64,000 nt of DNA from Volvox africanus. Lineage: Eukaryota; Chlorophyta; Chlorophyceae; Chlamydomonadales; Volvocaceae. The notes under the pieces are model-generated. The model was not told the DNA's origin and made no database searches. It was given only the letters and a program-made list of their open reading frames with translations. The stretch spans positions 4,183,501 to 4,247,500 of the forward strand of contig BSDZ01000079.1 of NCBI GenBank assembly GCA_030268105.1. Reading direction: 5' to 3'. Shown one piece after another: positions 19,179-32,900 of the stretch (within the stretch, counting starts at the first letter, position 1; every line of letters starts with the position of its first letter). Made by a program: the position numbers and the translations under genes.

Positions 19179-19667
19179 GGTTGGATAAGACCGTTCAGTC
19201 TGGCGAAGCTCAGTTTCAAGCAACGGGAAAAGATTTTGTATCAGCACAATATATGAGCATTCATTGCACAGATAACACAGATCGCTAAATTTGCCTGCAA
19301 GGAAGTAAGCGTGTTGGCAGCGTGGGACCTAAAGCCCGAGTACCACCATCAGCTTGATCATTGGAATATTGGTAAATGGTTTTTGTTCGTAAATAAAAAT
19401 ATGTTTTAACATAGGCCCAAGTCCCATCATCTCATGCCCATCAAAGGTCTCGGAGCATTGTGAGACTACCGGAATTTGCGCGGGACCCCGTCCCTTGGCA
19501 TGCCTCACTCACTTCTATCACACCCTAGTAAATGTAGCAAACTACATAACGCGTAAGTGCTAATGTATTATAGTAAGACTTTGACCACCTTACTTGAAAT
19601 ATAGCTGTTAACTGTCGAGCAGGCTCATTTGACGCTTTAGCCATTCCGTGCACCCGAGTTGCCTTTT
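19179..19667. promoter_or_regulatory. Divergent intergenic promoter region
   Basis: 489 bases separate the start codons of dihydropyrimidinase (minus, 19178) and the Claspin-like gene (plus, 19668), so both promoters and both 5' UTRs must lie here or overlap the neighbouring transcripts. The stretch is AT-rich compared with the flanking exons. I do not see a convincing TATA box or other named element. Confidence 0.5.
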
Positions 19668-22600
19668 ATGGAGTCCAATAGTCAAGGTTCTGTTGAACCC
19701 AGTAGCGAGCCTAATGCGCTTTGGTCAGTTCTATTCACATCGTCACAGGAGCAGCTTGCTCCGCCATTGGAAAGTCAACCACAGCAGCAGACACTTCCCC
19801 CTTCAGAAAGCCAGCATCAGGCCCAGCATGGAACCTCCTTGCTGGGCAAGGAATCATCACAGAACGAGCCGGACTTGCCCTGCCAAGACCGTCAATTACC
19901 AGACAAAATGGTAGCCGCCGAAAAAATCTCAGCAGGTCAGCAGACAGTTACCGGGAAGACCGAGACAGCGGAAATAGCTGATGCTACCTCTCCTGTCGCT
20001 GACAGCTGTCATGGCATCACCAGGTCTCCGTCGCGGGAATTCGTGCCACCACCGGTACTGGAGACAGAGCTTCAACCGCAGCTGTTCAATCAGACGATTA
20101 AGGCAGCCTCACTGCTCGCTGTATCCTGTCGCTCTGACGGCCAGGAGGCCTACGCCTCCAGATACACCGCAACCCACTGGGAAACAGATGCCGATGTGCG
20201 GTCTCCGGCCCCACCGCCATCGTCACTGTTGCCGCAGTCCTCATTGACGTTGAACTTGCTACCTTTCAGCGAGCTTCTAGAGGATGTTCGTGAGCCTGAC
20301 CCAGATGGAGGGAATGGCCCAACTGCGGTGGGGATGGAGGCACGAGTTCATGGCGCGGTGGCGGCAGCAGCCCCGGCACCAAAACAAGCGTCATTGCCAT
20401 ACAGGCAGCAGCACGAGGAAGCGTCCGGCCTGGAGGATACTCTGGAAGACGAGCTGTGCGATTCAGATGCAGAGGTTCCTGCCCCGGACGCAGCGGCAGC
20501 TAGGGATGCGACACAGGGCAGGCAGCCGGCCGATGACGATCTCGGCGCCTGCGGCCATAGACTCAAGCGGCTGCGCCGGGCACCGATCCCGCCGCTGCCA
20601 GCAGCAGCTGCAGCTTCGCAGCCTTCCCCTGCACTGAAGCGCAAGGCTGCTGCGGACAGTTTGGATGAAGGCGATGCTGCCGCTGTTGTGGCGGCCTCTG
20701 GCGGCGGCGGCGGTGGTGACAGCGGAGCTCGACCAGTTAAGGCGCTGCGGAAACGTGTGGTGGTCCGAAGCGCAGTGGGAGATGACTTTGACGACTTGGA
20801 GCCGCAGGATGCGGCGGCGGGGCGAAGGAGGAGCGAAGGCTGCGAAGTGCCCGGACGGGAAGCTGGTGGCGCCGCAGGTGCTGCTGAGAGTGCTTGCGCA
20901 TGTGCGCCCTGTCGCGTGACAGTGAGCGTGTGGTCCGTGTGCTGCATGCGCTCTTCTCCCCTTTTTTCTTTCCTTACGATCTCACTAAGACGCGCAAAAA
21001 CATTGCTCCTAATCGCTACCACCTTGAATCCGGTGCTGCTGCTGCTGCTGTGTTCCCGGTCCGCCCAGTGAAGCGGAATCATAACACCGCTGATTGGGTC
21101 TCGTCTTACTACTGTGTCGTCGCAGATATCGTAATGGGCCCCTTCCTGATGCTGCTGTTGCTGTCACCGTTGGAACTGTTGTCATGCCTCTTCGCTCGCT
21201 TTGGGGTCAGCGCCGGTCCCCCAAGGGGTAGGGTCGGTTCCCCTCTGTACTCTTTCGCACGTGTGCCTGTACGCCGTCAGGTGGTGCGGAGGGCGCAGCA
21301 ACCGCCGAAGCGGAGGGGGAGGCTGAGCAGCCCGAGGCGGGTGTTGAGGAAGAGGAGGACGTGGCCGGAGCAGCAGCTGGAGAGGAGGATCCGGAAGTGG
21401 CTAAGCAGCGGATGCTACGAGGTGTGAGGAAGGACGGGCGGGAGGAGGGAGGGAGGCAGATAACGATCGGTCCTGTCTCCTCCTTCCAGAATAGACTGGG
21501 CTTGCGCTCCAGGTTGCACTTGAAGTGCTCCCTCCTAACAACTTGGAGCCCGTCACGTGCTGCTGGGCCACCTCTCCTCGGTCTCCTCCTCCTCACCTTC
21601 ATCCTAAGCCCCTGTTGACCCTCATGGCTGCTGCTTCTGCCCCCTTCCTACCCCACACCTTTCCAGAGGCCGCCCTTCGCGACCGCATCGGCGGGAGAGC
21701 AGTTCCTGACGCCCCCGTGAGGCCCCTCACCGACGTGCTGTCCAGAATCATGGCACGGCAAAAGAGCCTGGTGGATAGGTGAGGGGGCATTGCCTCTTAA
21801 CCCGCTACCCAACACCCTTCCCTCCTTTACTACCCGTCGTCACGCGCTGTACACTTGGTCATCAATGTGTTGTAATTCAGCTGGTGGTACACGTTACGGC
21901 TCTGTGGGACATCAACTGCAGTTTTTTCCGTGTTTTCGCCTGTCCGCCAATTCTTCCCCTGCGACTTTCCGTCCTCAACGCGCCCGCCCGTATGGGCTGC
22001 TACTGGTTTCTTTGTCGGCCGGAGCCTCTATCAACCGGACGCTTGTCGTTGCGCTTTCGTAGGACACGCGCCAATGACCCTGTCTTACTAGCACAGCCAG
22101 TGGCACCCGCCGGGGCGTCAGCCCACCAACCCCAGCCAGCGGCGCCCCCCACCTTCAACGTACGCGCCCTCATGAAAAGTCTGTCTGAGAGCAAGCAGCA
22201 GCAATCACAACAGCCCCAAGCCGGCACCGGCCATGGCGGCGGTGCCGACGCTGACGGCGGCTCGACCGTGGTGGCCTCCGCCGCCGCCAGTCAGTGCCCC
22301 GACAGAGCTGCCGTGGCGAAGGCTGACACCTGGACAGGCACTGACGGGGGGAAAAGTGGAGAGCCCTCGCAACTGGATCTCGACTTGCAACTTCACGGCA
22401 GCGAGATGGAGGGTCTGAACGCACCCGCGGTGACGGAGACACGTGTACGCCAGCAGCAGCAGCGGGGTGAAGGGGGCGCGGAGACGGCGGCGGAAGGCGA
22501 CGTTTTCATGGAGGGTGCTGGGAATGTTGGCGGGTCGTCGGCGGCGGCGAGAGGAGGCGGGGATGTTGAGGACGACGGTGACGGCGAGCTGCTGGTCGTG

Positions 22601-25600
22601 GAGGAGCAGGTCGGTGTGCTGTACGAGAGTCTGGAGTCTTCAGGGTCTCAGGGTTTTGTAAAAGATATGAGGATGCGGAAAACGCGTTGTTTGACAACGC
22701 CTCTTCCGTTATTTGACTTGCTTCCCCCTTTTCGAACCTCAACCCCAAACCCTAGTTACCCCCGTGCCCTTCTGGCCCCCCGCCCGTACGCTTCCGCTCG
22801 TCCTCCCTCTCTCCCTCTCACCGCGCGGCGCAGGCTCCTCCGCCCGCGAAGAGTCCCATCGGGGTCATCCGAGGTCTTCGTCCTCTGGACGCCGCCGCCG
22901 CCGGTCCCATGGGTTTGAGCCTCCTGTACGATACACAGGCCTTGTTGTACGACGATGCATCGCAGCAACAGACGCATCAGGCGCAGGAAGAATCTAAGGA
23001 TCCTCAAAAGACCCCTGGTTGCGATCGCTCCAGGGCACGGACGGCAACCGTAATTCCGTTAGTCGATCTGGCGCATCGCGCACCTTCAATAACGGTGAAA
23101 TCTGGATCTGGATCTGGAGCCGAGGATAGCAAAGGCCATGCGGGACTGGATCTCGATCTGGACTTGGATCTGGATGAGGAGGACGACTTGATCGTGGAGC
23201 CGGACCCGGAAGCGGGAGATTCGAAATTGCCGACAGATGAGCATCAGCAGATGGCGGCAGCGGCGGCGACCGGTACGGCAACTGGAGGGGACGGAAAGGC
23301 GAAGGATCCGACGGTCCAGTCGGATGCCCAGGGCACCACCATGAGGACGGAAAGGGAGGCGGAGGAGGAGGCCGATGAGGCGGAGGGTGAGAGTCATTGG
23401 GTTGATGAAGGGGTGAGGTGGCGAGTGGCGATCAGCTGAGGCGATCGGAATGCCGTGAGCTGTGATAAGGTGCTGGCTGTGAAGGCCCCTCTGTCCACGT
23501 CTCTGTCTGTCCACGTCTGTGTGTCCGTCCCAGTCCTGTCTGTCCCTTGTTTGTTTATCTGTCCGTCTGTCCCTGCTGTGTAGTTTTGTCTGTCCCTTTC
23601 CTTGCTATGTGTCTGTCTGTCTGTCTGTCTCATGACCAGTACCAGTACTGGCACCCGTCTTCTCCCTCATGAAGTGAATCTTTCTTAATCCACGTCCAGA
23701 AGATGACTGCTCAAGGTCTCCTCAGAGACACTGCCTCCAACCGCCTCTTAACGCCCCTCGTGGTTGGGGGGAGCCATTCCAAGGGACGCACCGTTTTCGA
23801 ATCTCGGATCCACGGTGTCGTACCGCACTACCATGCCCCTTTGTGCCATCCGGTGGTTTGTTTTGGTTATGCAGCTGCTGGAGATGAGGACGAGGGGGAC
23901 GAGGAGGAGGTTGCGGATGAGGAAGAAGAGGAAGAGGACCTGGAGGAAGAGGCAGGGGAAGGAGAGGAGGAGGCGGAGGAGGAGGAGGAAGGGGCAGCGG
24001 CATGTGGGGAAGGAGAGGAAGGAGATGGCGCAGGAGAGGAGGAGGAGGCGGAGGATGGCCTTGTATACGATGTGGATGAAGAATTCGACAGTACGGATGA
24101 GGAGGACGCCGTAGAACGTGAGTTTCGACCCATGGGTCAGAGCGCTTATGTATGCGTTTAGGCTGTAGCTTGCTTGTCCTCCCTCCTATCATGCACGCAC
24201 GTACCCATACACACCCATACACACACGCGCGCGCCCATTCCTGACCCCCAACACACCGTAGGACCACCATTTTCCACCACCAACACCACCTTCCAGATTG
24301 ACTGAATCCTCTTCTCTCTCGTCAAAAGCTCGCAACAGCTTTAAGTGAAATCGTGGCATTAGCTAAAATTTGACATTTAAAACCGTCTCCCAACGGGCTG
24401 TAGCGGAGGGGCTTCGCTTCGAGGAGGAGGAGGCTGCTACAGCCGCCAGCGCCGGGCTGCTGGATGAAGGCGCTACTGCCGCCGGAGCGCAGGCTGACGC
24501 TGACGTGGCGGTGGCGCTTGAGCGCCGTCGGAAGCTGACGGACGTGTTGATTGCAGCGGCCAAGAAGCGGCGGGCGGAGCAGCTGGCAGAGGCGAAGCGG
24601 CGGGCGGCGGCGGAACGCGGCGCGGGAGCGTTCTTTGTGGACGTGGAGGCTGAGCTCAGCGACGAGGAAGAGGGTGAGGGTGAGGGAGGGTGTCCGGTGC
24701 AATGTGAAGTGCGTGTCCTGCCTCACTTCCACTTCCCCCTTCACAACTCTTGAGGGGGAAATGGAAATGTGGCAGGACACGGGGGGGGCCTAGGTCCATG
24801 TGTTTGTGATATGAGGTACTAGGCAGATGATGCGGTCAAAGTTGGTAACCTCGATCCTTTTGCCGTACATTTTTGTGGGAATGGGAGGGGGCTGGAGAAA
24901 GGATGATGAGGATGAAGATGGTGTTTGGGGAGGGACGTACGACAGGGTATCTTTTGGTGGTAGTGGAGGGAGGGGGGGATGAGGAAGGGGTGGTGGTGGA
25001 GCTGCGTCGGGATGGAATGGGGTGTGTATGTGGGTGGGTGGGAGAGAGGATGGAGAGAGGGAAAGGTGAAGGCGGGTGTTGAAAAAAACGTCTGGATCGA
25101 GGGTGTTGACGGTGAGGTGAGTATGAAAGTGTCAACATAGCAACATAGAACGTTTTCAGGGTTTGGGAGGTAAGGATAGCGCCAACCGTACGTACGACAG
25201 CCGTACGAGCGTTTTGGTGGATTCCGTGTAACTCCCCGAATGAGCACAAGCGATTTCTGGTTCATGGGTCGCCATTCGCTCGTAGGCATCGCGGCCCTGG
25301 ATGACCTCGAGGACGAGTACGACGGAGAGGACCTGGACGAGGGAGTCTTGGTGGGTGGTTGTGATGGGGGGTCTGGGGTTGGTAGGGAAGGGGAAGGGGG
25401 AGGGAAGGGGGAGGGAAGGGGGAGGGGGAGGGAAGGGGGAGGGGGAGGGGGAGGGAAGTGGAAGGGGGAGGGGAAGGGGGAGGGGAAGGGGGAGGGAAGT
25501 GGAAGGGGGAGGGGAAGGGGAAGGGGGGAGGGGGGATACCGGTTACTGCGAGGGACTAGGTGTGTAGATGTAGTCAGTGAAACTTCAGGCAGATGGACAG

Positions 25601-28485
25601 ACAGACGGATACAAACGCGCATCACCCTCCCAGCCATACCGACGCACTTTCTCGATTTAGAACCCTCCCTGCCGCGTCATTGCCCTCTCCTCACCCCGCA
25701 CCCTATACACACACACACACCCCTTCCCCCCACACCCAACCCAACCCAACCCTTCCTGCGCGACGTAAAAGGCTTCCTTGTTAGGCAACGCCAAGGACAG
25801 CGCCCTGGATGAGGTCCGCCGCGCCGAGCTCCACGCGCTGTGGGAGGCAGAGCGGGACACGGCAGCCGTGAAGGAGCTGGTGGAGGCCGTGAGGAGGGGA
25901 TTTAGACGGAGGAGGAAGAACGGCCTGGGGGAGCTGGAAAATGATGATGAGGTACGGCATTAAATGTTCCGTTACACAGTGCCAGCCTCCGTGTACTTCG
26001 CATCGATCACGAAAACACACACACACACCCCTCCCTCCCCCCACCCCCATCATGCCCACCCCACCCCTCTCTCTCTCCCCGTTATACCCCTCCCAGCTAT
26101 ACCTCTCCCAATATTCTCTCTCTTTCCCCAACTCTCTTGCCCTTGTTCTCTCTCCCTCTCTCCCTCTCTCCCCCCTTCTCTCCCTATCAATCGCTAAATT
26201 GTCGAACAGCTCAGCAACTGCGCATCATTACCTCCATGTGTGTGTGTATGCGTGCCAGCGTTTCATCTCGTCCACCCCTCTCTCCCCCCCCTGAATAGCG
26301 TGCTGTTTTCGGGTCCGGCTTCGTATCCTTTGCTTGAAAATGGAAGGGGGGGAGGGGACGGGGGGGTCCCCTTCGCCACCTCCCTCTCCCCTCTCTTCCT
26401 CCCTCGCCCCTTCCTGGCCTTCCTCCTCTCCCTGCCTTCCCCTCTCTTCCTCCCTTCCCCTTCCCAAACGGGCCGCTCCCGTTCCCCCTGGCCGGCGCGG
26501 ACGCCGCCTCTCAGGATCTGACGGACAACGACGCCCGACGGCGCCGCGCCAACCTCTTTGCAAGCACCATCGACGAGGACGACGACGCGCCCATCAAGGT
26601 GGCCAAGGGACACGGACTGGATCTGGATCTCGCACGGGAGGACGACGAGGAAGATCTTGATGCGCTGCCGCCGCCGGGATCCGCCACCGCCACTCAGGAT
26701 GGCAGCCAAGCGGCCGTCGGCAGCAGTGGCGGCGGCGCCGGTGCCAGCAATGGCAACGGCAACGGCCCATTGCCGCCACTGGCGGCGCGCGCCGGTGCGC
26801 GGTTTCCGTTGGGACGCTCTGGGCCTGGATTTGGATTCAGCGGCAACAGCCTCTCCCGCCTTATGGATCCAGTCGAGGCGAAGCGGCTGCTGCGGCAGCA
26901 GTCTCAAGAGGCCGCTGCGGCGGCGACGGCGGCGGCGGCTCGGCGGCAGGTGAGTAGGGGTGGGAGTTGTGTTGGAGGGCCGGTGGAGTGAGATGGCTCG
27001 TGGGTTTCGTTACGACCGGGTGTGACCCTTCACGTCCGCGCGGGTGCGAACTTCTTAGCCCCGATCAAGACGTTCGTACTTTAAGTGAATTACGCCGTAG
27101 CTTTTCGTCGTTCCCTCCTTCCCTCCTTGCCTCTCTCTCTCCCTCCCTTCGTCCCTTCCCCCCTCCACCCCTTTCTTCCCCGTCCCCGTGTCGTCCAGAT
27201 CAATCGGTCTAATCGAGTTGTCCCATGGGTCCGTTGTGACGTGCAGGAGGATGGCGCCGGGGGCAGCTCTCCAAGGAACCCCTTAGACCCCTCCCCGCTC
27301 CGCGCCGCTGCTGCCGCCGCCGCCCGGCACAGCGACGACGTCGTGGCGCTACTGCAGCGCTCCGCGTCCGCCGCCGCCGGTCTGTTCAGTCCGCGGGAAA
27401 TGGCCGCGGCGGCGGAGAAAACAGCTGGCGGCGCGGGGGTTGGCGGTGCGGAGCACAAGTTCACACTATTCGGTTCCGACATCACCAATCGGGCCGGCGG
27501 TGGCGGCGGCAGCGGCAGCGGCAGTGGAGCGGCGGACCGTTTCCCGGTGCGTTGGGAGAGAGGAAGAGGAGGAGGTGCCTTCACGAATAGCCTCCGCCCA
27601 CCCGCACCCATATACGCACCAGCACCAACAGATCCGCAGGGGGCTCTATCTCGTTAGAGCTGCTGCGCTGTTTTACCTTCTTTCACAGAGCGCGAAAGCG
27701 TCAGTATACCCGGCGTCTATCCTCTGCGTCGTCGCTATCCTCATCACCATCAGCGTCTCCTCCTTTTTTGCGCGGTTGCCTCCCGCCATCGGCTTCCGAT
27801 ACCAGCCATTACCACCCCTCTCAGCGATAAGGCCCCATTCCATTCCGACATTTTCATCATTGCGGCGATTGAAGAACACGAATTCGCGGAACAATCACGT
27901 CAGGGATTAGAGAGCTGCTTAGGCATTACTTTCTAATGTCGGTCGGTAATCGGTTGTCTGTTTTCGGTTATTCGTTGTCGGGTAACAGTTATCTCCCACC
28001 TCACACGATGCCCTCTCCCGCAGGGTGGAGCCGGCGCCTCAACCTTCCTCGGCAGGTCTGCAGCCCCGACCAACCTGCGCACGTCCTCAAACACAGCCGC
28101 CGGGGTCAACACGCGTTCCTACGTCTTCGCAGCCGACGCCTCGACGTCAACGTTTCCGGAGAAGTCCCGGGATACCAACGTCGCCACCAACGCGGATGGC
28201 GGAGCTGCACAGGGCGGCGGCGGCGGGGTGGGGGGAACTGCAGCTGCAGCGCCGTCCTTTGCCGCTCTCCGCGCCGTCATCGCACAACCGCGAGGTAGCA
28301 GCGGCGGTGAGGGTAGCGGTGGCGGCGGCGGCGGTGCCCTCATGGGCTTACTGGGGTTGGGTTCGTTAGGCGTGGCTGGCGGCGGCGGCAGCGGCGCTAT
28401 GGGCAAGGCCGTTGGGATCCCGGCGGTGGATTTGAAGCGCAAACTGGTTACGGGGGGTATGCCCGCGAGCAAACGGCGGTTGTAA
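19668..28485 (+). CDS. Claspin/Mrc1-like acidic protein (13 exons, 1,511 aa)
   Basis: Exons: 19668-20877, 21281-21421, 21667-21778, 22063-22609, 22834-23386, 23875-24117, 24404-24673, 25286-25354, 25785-25951, 26215-26241, 26515-26949, 27247-27546, 28024-28485. The phases agree; the 27-base exon and the 25354 donor are the weakest calls. The central part has a basic helix (LIAAAKKRRAEQLAEAKRR, about residue 980), then FVDVEAELSDEEEG, an EYDGEDLDE acidic block and a WEAERD...RRGFRRRRK helix, in the order and style of the Mrc1/Claspin domain. DLTDNDARRRRANLF and RSYVFA follow. LDLDL-containing acidic motifs occur three times. Claspin/Mrc1 proteins travel with replication forks and relay ATR/Mec1 signals to the effector kinase in the nucleus. 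The assignment rests on pattern, not a search; another acidic nuclear protein is possible. Confidence 0.5.
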
Positions 28486-29931
28486 TGCATCTCCAGCTCT
28501 CCGGTCCTAACCGGCTTAGGGGTGTGTCCCTGGCCTGCTGGTGGTTTCGGAGAAGGCAAATATTACCGGGGACCTGGTTGGTACTGCTGGTGGGGAAATG
28601 CGGCTACTGCACGCAAAGGGGTGCGGCGCGGATGATGTGGCTGTGGGGGGAGGGACGGGGGTTGACTGGGGGAGTTGGGGAAGCGGGGATGATGGATGGT
28701 GGTGGGAAGGAGGTTGGGTTTTCGTGTACGGGAGGTTTCATGTCCATGGAATGGTTTCGGGGCCCAGCTCGCCCATTAGGTAGGGGCTTTTCGCACTCCT
28801 CCATCTGATGGCGCCAATTTGAGCGATTGGAAGGCCATTCAGTTCTTCATCTCCCTAACCTACCGCTATACCGTTGTGACTAGAATACCGTTATACCGTT
28901 GAGGCAGCATTGTGCCTTCCCTCTTTCGAGTAAGCAACAAACCAATGTGGTGGTGGTGGTATTATTATTATTGTTGGTGGTAATGCTATGAATGCTTCAC
29001 TCAGACGGCCGCGGGAACCCAACCTTAAGAAGGAGAAAACCAAACCAGCTTGAGGCCGGCGAGAGCAGGGCGGTGAGAGTTGTGCTCCACCACTGCTCCA
29101 CCACTGCTCCACGCGGCCCAGTGGGAGACGGGTGGCTGGAAGGTGCCACAAGACCATCTAGAGCAAACCAGGCCACCTCCATCTCTCTCTTCCTCAGTTC
29201 TTCCGCTCTTCCTTCTCCTCTCTCTCTCTCTCTCACGCACGCACACACACACACACATACGCATACACACACACACAGCAGCTGTCCTGGAATGGATCGC
29301 TCATCTGAGCTCCTCAGGTCGAGGTGTTCAATACTTGGTGGGGAAACCCGCACGAGCTCTGTATGTGGCAACGTGCCCACGTGTGTATTGGTCTCCATCC
29401 CCCACCCGACCCGCTTTTCCCCTGCCCACTGCGATCCCACATCATCAGCAGCAGCAGCAGCAGCAGCTTGTTAACAAACCCCAACCCCATGTCCTTCAAC
29501 CGTTAATGGTCTAAGACAGACAGCGGCTGTCTGACCGACGAACGGGATTGATCTTTGTTTAAATAAATGCAACAGGCAGCGGCAAACAGAGGCAAAGGAT
29601 TAGGCCTCACCCGCCTTGTTTGATTGCGACATCCGAGTGGGACCTGATTGCCCGGTTTAATAAAAATCCCCGCCGCCTTCGCCGACTTCTGCGCACTTCC
29701 CGATCCTGGAAGACCCTGTCTGTCTGTCTGTCATGCATCCATGTGTTACCCAAGTCCCTTTTGTCACACTTTCTTTCTTTTAGATAGAGCGACTGAGCGG
29801 CCACATCCAAGATTACGACGTATAACCCATCCACGCCCCCCGGGGACGGGGGAGGGGGAGGTAGGGGGGCTCTGCACGTCCGTAGGTGTATACGTCCGCT
29901 GCCGCACCCCCCTCCCAATCCGCACGCGCCC
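28486..29931. other. Convergent intergenic region
   Basis: This lies between the stops of the Claspin-like gene (plus, 28485) and the WD gene (minus, 29932), so it carries both 3' UTRs. It contains a (CT)n/(CA)n microsatellite at about 29,215-29,280 and a CAG run at 29,445-29,468. No gene is seen. Confidence 0.5.
29215..29282. repeat. (TC)n(AC)n microsatellite
   Basis: A TC dinucleotide tract followed by CACA/CATA tracts in the convergent intergenic space. Confidence 0.8.
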
Positions 29932-32900
29932 TTATCTAGATGCCGGGCGGAAGATTGCCGGTGGAAGCTTCTGCTTCTCGCTGTTGCCGCCGGCTTCAGC
30001 GGAGACACCGCGAGCCCCTACCGCCCCCACGGCTCCAGCGGTCGGCGGCGACCTTAAAGCATTCACATCCATGTACGACGCTGTGAAGGTTACTTTTGTC
30101 TCAAGCTGTGGCAGAAACGGGCCATGCAGTGCCGCTGTCGCCTCCACAGCTGCGGCGTGAAAGGGTGACGGCGCCGTCGGAGCCACTACTGGCGGCTCCG
30201 AGCTGAACATCACCTGGCGATGCTTTGCTGCGCCTGTAGCAGAGGACCGAGGGCTTTGGTCTTTAGATGCTGTCAACGCTGGCGCCGCTGATGCTGACGC
30301 CGCTGCCGCAGCACCGCGTGGGACAACAGCCCTGACACCCGCAGAGGCGGCGGCAGCTTGAAGTGTCTGCCGCGTTTGGCGGTTGTCGCCGTTGCCGGTG
30401 CCCACCGGCGGCGGCTCCTGGCTCGAAGGCAAGATTGGCGCTGGTGGTGGTGGCGGCGCCGCGCCTGGCGGCGGTGCATATGCCGTGATGGCACGCACGT
30501 TGAGCTGTATACCTCCCGCGTCGTCCAGTTCGTACACGTGCGTGGAGTTTGACTGGGCCGGATTGACTGCCACGAAGGACTTTCCGGCGTTGAGGCACTC
30601 GACATTCGGTGCCACCATGAACAGAGACAGACAGGTAAAGTACGGACTCTCTGCGACGACGTACAATCAAACAAACAAGGAGGGAGAGAGTCGTACAGGA
30701 CATTCCGGTGACCATGTTTGAGAAGACTGGACAGCGTACGGTAGAAACGGTGCCGTACCGCAATGTGGACCAAGGAACAAAGGCATATCAAGGCAATGAG
30801 AGGAAGAAACCGATGATAGGCCGACAAGGTAACTTATTTGTGTAATTTGTCGTACATAAGGCCTACACGCTGGACATGTTGTACGGGAAGCGCGCCTGGG
30901 CATTATCACTGCGTCCAGTCCCGTTTCCCTCCTCGAGCTGGTCCTGTGTCCACGAGGTGCCCCCGATCTCCACATCGAACGAATCACGTCCACCGCACTC
31001 CCCAGACCAAAACTCACGTGTTGGCACACCGGGTAGTTGTACGACTCGTACGACAGCGCCCGTACTTAGGGAGAAAAAACCCAGTAGGCCGTGTGCATGG
31101 CCCACAATCAGGTACTCAGAGCCGAGACCAGGCACCCGACGGCTGACAGCAAAAGCGGGAGGAGCGGCCCCCCTGGAGTAAAGGAGTCGGATGGGGGTAA
31201 TACTTATCCGATCAAGTACGGCAGCAGACGAGAGAACGGGGTGAGGATGCATGGGCGAGGGGGTGGGGATGGGGGTGAGAAGGTCGGTATGGTAATCGGA
31301 CTTGGGTGGGTGCATATCGCGGACTCATTCGCGGATTGGTGGAGTATTTTCTTTTGTTTGTTTGGGTTGAGCGGTATGTACGAGCCTGTGCCGGCGTACA
31401 AAGACGGGTTGTGAAATTGCGGCGATGAAAAATGCTTTGCAGGCTGAGGGCAGGGAGTAGGCCTCAGGTCAATATGCATGGAGTACGAAACTGGGCGGCA
31501 GGCAGTACAATTTGCAGTACATACGGTACTATGTACGTCATGCAGTACGGATCAAGAGAACTTGCACGACAGACCTACTTGGAGTGATCGTAAATCTCAA
31601 CTCGGGGAGTCAGGGGCTTGAATCCCTCCTCCACGTTGAGGACCTGCAGGGGATTGGAATGGCGGCAGCAGCAGGATGATCATCATGATGGAACAACATG
31701 AAAAGCCTCACATCACACACATCTTAGCTGCCTCTCCACGAAGTGACACTATACCTCGAAAATCTCCAAACCTCTAATGGTTGCACGGCAACAGTACGGC
31801 AATTACCCCACATATGTAACAGGGGCCACAGCGCCATCAGTTTTCCTTTCGGGGGGTGGGGGGAGGAGACACCCGATTTTTCACCTTCTGCCCCCGGCCC
31901 CGGGTCTGTTTCCGATAACTGCCAAACGAACAAGGAACGCAAAAAACAGATAGCTCAGTTCTAGTTGACTTCAGCAACACTCACGTGTACGGAAAAGTAC
32001 CCGAAGCTGTCCACGTCACCCGCCTGCGGCGCCATATGGCACCATACCACGAGGTCCCGGCAGCTGGGGGTCATCGCCGCCGCCACGACACGGTACGGCA
32101 GTTGGGTGTGTACGACCTTCCGTACAGTATGGAGGAAAGGATTAAATGGGTGGCGTTATACGACTTGGCTTATCCATGGCAGGTTATCACTAACTAATTG
32201 ACTGACTGCTAACTAAGCAGCACATCTTTTCAAACTTTTGCAACGATTTCAAGTCGTAGCCCTAACCGACAAAAGGACCGGGGTTCTCTGCCCCCCAGTA
32301 CCCTGCTTGGATACGGCGATTGAGGCCCCCCTCCCCCCTCCGCGGAAGGGGGGGACGTCCGGGAGACGCCAGATGGAGGGAGGCTAGGAAAGGAAGAGGG
32401 GGGCAAGATCCCAAAAGATCCCCGAGATCGTCCCGTACTTACGTACTGTTTAGCCCGTCGTACTAACTGACCGTCCATGGTGTATGTGGATATGACCAGT
32501 GGCCTGCCGCCGCCGCCGCCCATTTCCCAGTGTGACGGACCCACGGGTCGGTGGATGGCCTCCCGCAGCAGCCGACCGTTGCGGTCGGTAAGAAAGCGGA
32601 CCTGCGGACACACCGAGTATTAACCGCCAACACATCACACACACAAACACACGAATTAGACTCCTCGGGAATTAGACGGGCGGCTTCACGAAAAGGGTGG
32701 TCACATGGAAGGAGGGAAACGTCCCTCTTGGGTCTTGAAACATCTTGGCACATCCTAGGGTTTCGTTATCCTGTTTTCACCCTATCTGCACTCAGTGTGA
32801 GACGTGTGAAGTCGCGAACATGACGCCTCCATTGACAAGACGCCGAACAACGGACATGCCAGGCCCACCGCACGTCTCGCACTGAGTGGACAAGCTAAGC

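Noticed and set aside
23867..24133. Ser-rich minus-strand frames opposite the acidic exon
   Set aside because: Mirror of the Glu-rich (GAG/GAA) exon 23875-24117, which fits the plus-strand gene's phases.
30890..30985. Extra WD-gene exon encoding DSFDVEIGGTSWTQDQLEE
   Set aside because: It reads like protein, but its acceptor phase does not fit exon 31018-31172, whereas that exon joins in phase directly to the terminal exon at 30650.
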